NCBI GenBank assembly: GCA_018334055.1
Contig: JAGXSS010000005.1
Coordinates: 1-37,699, forward strand
DNA: 37,699 nt
Source: Peptococcaceae bacterium
Lineage (GTDB): Bacteria; Bacillota; UBA994
Direction: 5' to 3'
Shown: in pieces, positions 34,792-37,699 of the stretch
How the letters are laid out: each line of letters starts with the position of its first letter
Numbering within the stretch: position 1 is the stretch's first letter
Program-made: the position numbers and the translations under genes
Notes under the pieces: generated by a model
Told to the model about the DNA's origin: nothing
What the model saw: the letters and a program-made list of their open reading frames with translations, nothing else
Database searches by the model: none

Positions 34792-35218
34792 AAAGGTTGA
34801 GGTTTTTGATGATGAGGGTGGGCGCGGGAGCGCCATTTTGGCGGTGCAAGATGGTGCCGTCCTGTGAAATGGCAAAGACTGTACGTCGGATGCCAAGAAT
34901 GGGCATGCGCACGGCATAGAGCTTGCATACGGCCTTATCGGCATCGGTGAGTAACGGAAAGGGCAGGCCTAACTTTTCGCTGAATCTAATGTGGGATTTA
35001 AGAGAATCGGCACTAATGGCTGCGACCTGAAACCCTGAGGCTTGGATACTAGAATGGGCGTCACGCGCCACAGTAAGTTGGTTCGTTCAGCCCGGGGTGT
35101 CATCCTTGGGGTAGAAGATGAGCAGTAACGGGGATCTTATCAAAGCTTCCTGCAAACTAAAGTCACCGTGGGTGCCCGGTAAGGTGAAATCGGGGGCCTT
35201 TTGTCCTACTAAACTCAA
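34790..35218 (-). CDS. Bcp/PrxQ-type peroxiredoxin, candidate selenoprotein (in-frame UGA)
   Basis: A thiol-peroxidase fold that reduces peroxides. TTG 35216-35218 follows GGAGGT by six bases. The frame reads SLVGQKAPDFTLPGTHGDFS, LLLIFYPKDDTPG, then TGA (35087-35089), then TNQLTVARD, VAAISADSLKSH, FPLLTDADKAV. In the family that position is the peroxidatic cysteine (TPGCTNQL). Apart from this codon 44 the 142-residue frame is open and full length. A stem-loop lies at the right distance after the UGA. The resolving cysteine of CxxxxC is absent (Thr). I read it as selenocysteine. The alternative is a nonsense mutation of TGC/TGT. Confidence 0.75.
35057..35069 (-). promoter_or_regulatory. Candidate bacterial SECIS hairpin
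   Basis: In the mRNA GGCG, loop CGUGA, CGCC forms 18-30 bases after the UGA. A GU in a small apical loop 16-37 bases past the UGA is the bacterial SECIS pattern recognised by SelB. A flanking U-A pair with one bulged C can extend the stem. The stem is only four to five pairs, so folding should be checked. Confidence 0.5.
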
Positions 35219-35305
35219 CTCAACACCTCCTGAACCTGTTTGGGTCATACGTAATGTTTTCGCCATGAGCGCAGGCTATCCCTGCCAAGGCCAGAGTAGG
35301 TTAAG

Positions 35306-35365
35306 ATGTCGTAACGGGACGGAGGAATGCGACATAGCCACGCAGTGTCGCAACGGGACGGAGGA
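35306..35365 (+). repeat. Direct repeat pair, REP-like
   Basis: TGTCGYAACGGGACGGAGGA occurs at 35307-35326 and 35346-35365, 39 bases apart. The first copy is bracketed by ATGTCG and its inverse CGACAT (35306-35311, 35330-35335). The GGGAC core and GCGAC ends recall the palindrome at 31132-31160, so these are probably the same repeat class. Bases 35366-35722 show no gene. Confidence 0.55.
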
Positions 35366-35722
35366 GCAGTTTGCGTCGTCTTTTAGGGGATCTTTCGCAA
35401 CTACGCTTTGACCCGGCCGCATTTACTTTGGAAGTAGATTCAGCACACACAAGCCGCGCACAGCCATTTAACATGTAGATAGCACTAGAATGACTTCTAA
35501 TATGAGTTGCAATAGTATTTTTGCAAAAGCTGCGGTAAACTTAAGGTAGATCAATGTTTGGCAACTTTTTGTGGCATACTCGTCGCTTGCCATTTTCGGA
35601 ATTACCGATGTGCCTCTTTTTTCACTTATGCGTACTTAATCGCACACTATCCGATGGAAGGCTTAGGAAAGTATCAAGCCATGAAGATAATAAGTTGGAT
35701 GGTCTGATCGAGGGGGAAGCTG

Positions 35723-37159
35723 ATGATGGGCGAAGGGGACGGCGGAAAAAGAAATTTAAGCGAGCGCAATTTATCGGTTCTCGTTTTTTCGTTGTTCTTT
35801 TCTTGGACGCTGGCCTTTCCATTTGAAGGACAGATTTTATATTCGCTTGCCAGCGCTTTTGACTTAGCGCCAGATCAGATGGTCTTCGGGGCGATTGGCA
35901 TGCATTTTACTGGGTTGCTCTTATGTGGTTTTTTCATAAGAACGATGAGGGCTGCAAAGTTTTTGTTGCAGGGCTCAATTATTTTTTGCATCCTGGCATC
36001 GGGGATGTTTTTCTTTCCACCTTCCCTCCTTTGGAGCGCCGCAATTTTGTCAAGTTCCATTCTGTCTGGAGGATGTGTGGCTGCATGGGGGTATTTTTTA
36101 AAGAGCGGTACTCCAAAAAACGAGCGCATAAAGACTGTCGCGGATGGGCTCATTTATTCTAACATTCTGATGATCGCTATTAATATGACAGCCCTTCATC
36201 TTTCTCCCTATTTAGGGTTGGGTTTGTCCATGTTGTTGCTTGGGGTCGCGTTTATGTTTGCACTACGGCTTCCTCCTGATGATAGAATGTCTTCTTTCAC
36301 TTCGCCAGAACAGGAGGGAAGCTCCGAAAGCATTGCAAAGCCCCTGGCGTTTTTATGCCTCTTTATTGTGGTCATCACCATTAACTCAGGGCTGATGTAC
36401 CATGTGCTTAGCCCCGCGTATGCGCACCATGAATGGTTGACAAGCTGGTATTGGGCTATTCCCTACATTATTGCTCTTGGCATCATGAGAAATCTGCCTC
36501 GAAAAACAAACAGAACTTACGTGCTCTATGTAGCCATTGCCATGATCGGGTTCTCCTTTATTGCCTTTATGAGCCTTGATCGCTCCGCAGCAAGTTATCT
36601 TGTGGTCAATACACTTATGCTCGGAGCCTGCGGCGTATATGATTTGTTTTGGTGGAGCATTCTCGGAGAGATGATGAGCTTGGATAAAAATCCGGCCAAG
36701 GTTCTTGGTGCGGGGCTTGCTGCGAATGTACTTGGTGTCTTACTGGGCGGTCTGATCGGCAGTGCTATGACGTCAGCCAGCATGCAGACCCCAAATTCAA
36801 CACTGCTTGCTTTGGCGGTGGTTTGTGTTACACTGGTCATGCTTCCTCCGTTGAATGAACATCTAACTAGATTGCTTAAACATCATGTTTTTCTGACTGC
36901 GATTTCCGGATTGCTGCCGGAGTGGCAAAACAAAGTGATCGATAATCTGGCGGTATTAGGACAGCTTACGGAGCGCGAAAGCGAAATTGCGGCTCTGCTT
37001 CTCAAAGGGAAAACCTACAGAATGATCGCCGGTGAGCTACATATAAGTGAGAACACAGTGAAAACGCATATCAAAAACATCTATTCCAAATACAAAGTAC
37101 AAAGTCGAACGGAGCTAGTAAATGTTATGCTTGAGCAGCAATCTAATGTCCGCCTCTAG
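35723..37159 (+). CDS. Membrane-bound LuxR-type regulator
   Basis: A 478-residue protein with an N-terminal domain of about ten to twelve hydrophobic helices in MFS-like arrangement (residues about 18-390, for example SVLVFSLFFSWTLAFPF, FLCLFIVVITINSGLMYHVL) and a C-terminal LuxR/FixJ helix-turn-helix: LTERESEIAALLLKGKTYRM, IAGELHISENTVKTHIKNIY. GAGGGGGA precedes the ATG (35723 or 35726). Such MFS-LuxR proteins occur in Clostridia and Eggerthella-type anaerobes, where they probably sense a small molecule at the membrane. No target operon is adjacent in the window. Confidence 0.9.
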   Translation: MMGEGDGGKRNLSERNLSVLVFSLFFSWTLAFPFEGQILYSLASAFDLAPDQMVFGAIGMHFTGLLLCGFFIRTMRAAKFLLQGSIIFCILASGMFFFPPSLLWSAAILSSSILSGGCVAAWGYFLKSGTPKNERIKTVADGLIYSNILMIAINMTALHLSPYLGLGLSMLLLGVAFMFALRLPPDDRMSSFTSPEQEGSSESIAKPLAFLCLFIVVITINSGLMYHVLSPAYAHHEWLTSWYWAIPYIIALGIMRNLPRKTNRTYVLYVAIAMIGFSFIAFMSLDRSAASYLVVNTLMLGACGVYDLFWWSILGEMMSLDKNPAKVLGAGLAANVLGVLLGGLIGSAMTSASMQTPNSTLLALAVVCVTLVMLPPLNEHLTRLLKHHVFLTAISGLLPEWQNKVIDNLAVLGQLTERESEIAALLLKGKTYRMIAGELHISENTVKTHIKNIYSKYKVQSRTELVNVMLEQQSNVRL

Positions 37160-37188
37160 TCGGACATATTGATAAGCGGGCATTTTGC

Positions 37189-37223
37189 AGGCCCCTCACC
37201 CAAAAAGGTGAGGGGCCTTTTTT
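37189..37223 (+). terminator. Strong rho-independent terminator
   Basis: AGGCCCCTCACC (37189-37200) pairs perfectly with 37207-37218 around CAAAAA and runs into six T. It ends the LuxR-type gene. The gap on to 37374 holds only a small hairpin (37334-37353, ATCAGTC/GACTGAT). Confidence 0.92.
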
Positions 37224-37374
37224 GTACATCGCCCGATATGGTGATGCTATTTTATTAGAAAATTTTCTACTATAACATTGTAAGTTGACCAGGAATAGAG
37301 GAAGGGGGAGTTCGATACTGAGTGGGAAGCAAGATCAGTCTACCTGGACTGATATTGCAGATTACCAAAGAAAA

Positions 37375-37699
37375 GTAAGCGTCAAATGACACACACGTGT
37401 TCATTTCCCCTTTCTCATGGGAGAATCTCCTTAGGAGATTTGGTGAGGGGGGAACTTTTTATGACTCAAGAAGAACGTCGCAAAATGTGGGCCAGCCGAT
37501 TGGCCGAGTACCGGTCCAGTGACCAGAGCGTCAGTCAGTGGTGCCAGCAGCATGGGGTGAAAGAGCAGCAGATGTGGTACTGGCTGAAGAAGGAGCGCGG
37601 AGCAAAAGCACCGACCGAGTGGTTGCCGGTGGACCTTGGCGAGGAAGTCGGTAGTGTAACTTTACGAATCGCCCATGTGAACATCGAAGTTGGTCGTGG
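37375..37699 (+). mobile_element. IS66-family element, left end (runs off window)
   Basis: Begins with GTAAGCGTCAAATG, the usual IS66 terminal start, 86 bases before the first ORF. The element continues past the window end, so tnpB, the transposase gene and the right end are not visible. Confidence 0.8.
37461..37699 (+). CDS. tnpA: IS66 accessory protein TnpA, 3' end outside window
   Basis: GAGGGGGGAAC precedes the ATG. The protein begins MTQEERRKMWASRLAEYRSS and continues QSVSQWCQQHGVKEQQMWYW, the helix-turn-helix of IS66 OrfA/TnpA, then WLPVDLGEE. At least 79 residues of an expected 100-130 are present. TnpA works with TnpB and the DDE transposase TnpC in IS66 movement. Confidence 0.87.
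   Translation, partial: MTQEERRKMWASRLAEYRSSDQSVSQWCQQHGVKEQQMWYWLKKERGAKAPTEWLPVDLGEEVGSVTLRIAHVNIEVGR

Noticed and set aside
34790-35071. A 93-residue stand-alone protein starting at GTG 35071
   Set aside because: It lacks the whole N-terminal half of the peroxiredoxin fold and the active site, and has no ribosome site. The longer frame through UGA explains it better.
35553-35575. IS21-type end (GTTTGGCAACT...TTGTG.CATA) upstream of the LuxR gene
   Set aside because: Resembles the 5384 end over about 20 bases but lacks a second repeat and any element gene; could be chance.

Overview
The window looks like a chromosomal segment of a low-to-medium GC Bacillota (Clostridia-type) bacterium. 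The reasons are strong GGAGG-type ribosome sites, frequent GTG/TTG starts, an EFR1-type flavodoxin-ferredoxin protein, a PspC/LiaF-type envelope pair, copies of a palindromic repeat around AAAAGGGACTGTCCCTTTT, and a peroxiredoxin whose active-site codon is an in-frame UGA (candidate selenocysteine). The species cannot be fixed from the sequence.

Layout. 1-2.1 kb: threonine synthase and homoserine kinase (thrC-thrB, minus strand). 2.1-11.5 kb: a mobile-element graveyard with a frameshifted IS1182-like transposase, a deleted IS1634-like transposase, a decayed IS21-family element, a more complete IS21-family element (8127-10459), a serine-recombinase fragment, a truncated ADP-ribosylglycohydrolase and several small AT-rich orphan genes. 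11.6-13.4 kb: a penicillin-binding-type serine hydrolase and an alpha/beta hydrolase. 13.7-18.5 kb: one very large protein joining a DEDD exonuclease-like domain, a RecQ helicase and a UvrD-type helicase. 19.1-20.5 kb: PspC plus LiaF-like membrane proteins. 20.7-23 kb: GNAT, a VOC/GNAT chimera and a DinB-like protein.

23.4-29.3 kb is the most interesting region. Relics of a DUF499-type defence ATPase are followed by an apparently intact, tightly packed five-gene operon: a coiled-coil protein, a BREX-ATPase-like protein without a P-loop, a BrxD/DUF2791-like ATPase with intact Walker motifs, a small unrecognised protein, and a SNF2-type helicase. I infer an uncharacterised nucleic-acid-directed defence or DNA-processing system. 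Two consecutive pieces of a second alpha/beta hydrolase gene lie on either side of this region (about 23.2 and 32.9 kb), which suggests an insertion into an ancestral gene.

29.7-37.7 kb: EFR1 flavoprotein, GNAT acetyltransferase, amidase, a decayed ExeA-like transposition ATPase, the candidate selenoprotein peroxiredoxin (34790-35218, minus), a membrane-bound LuxR-type regulator with a clear terminator, and the left end of an IS66-family element that runs off the window. No tRNA, rRNA or CRISPR array was seen.
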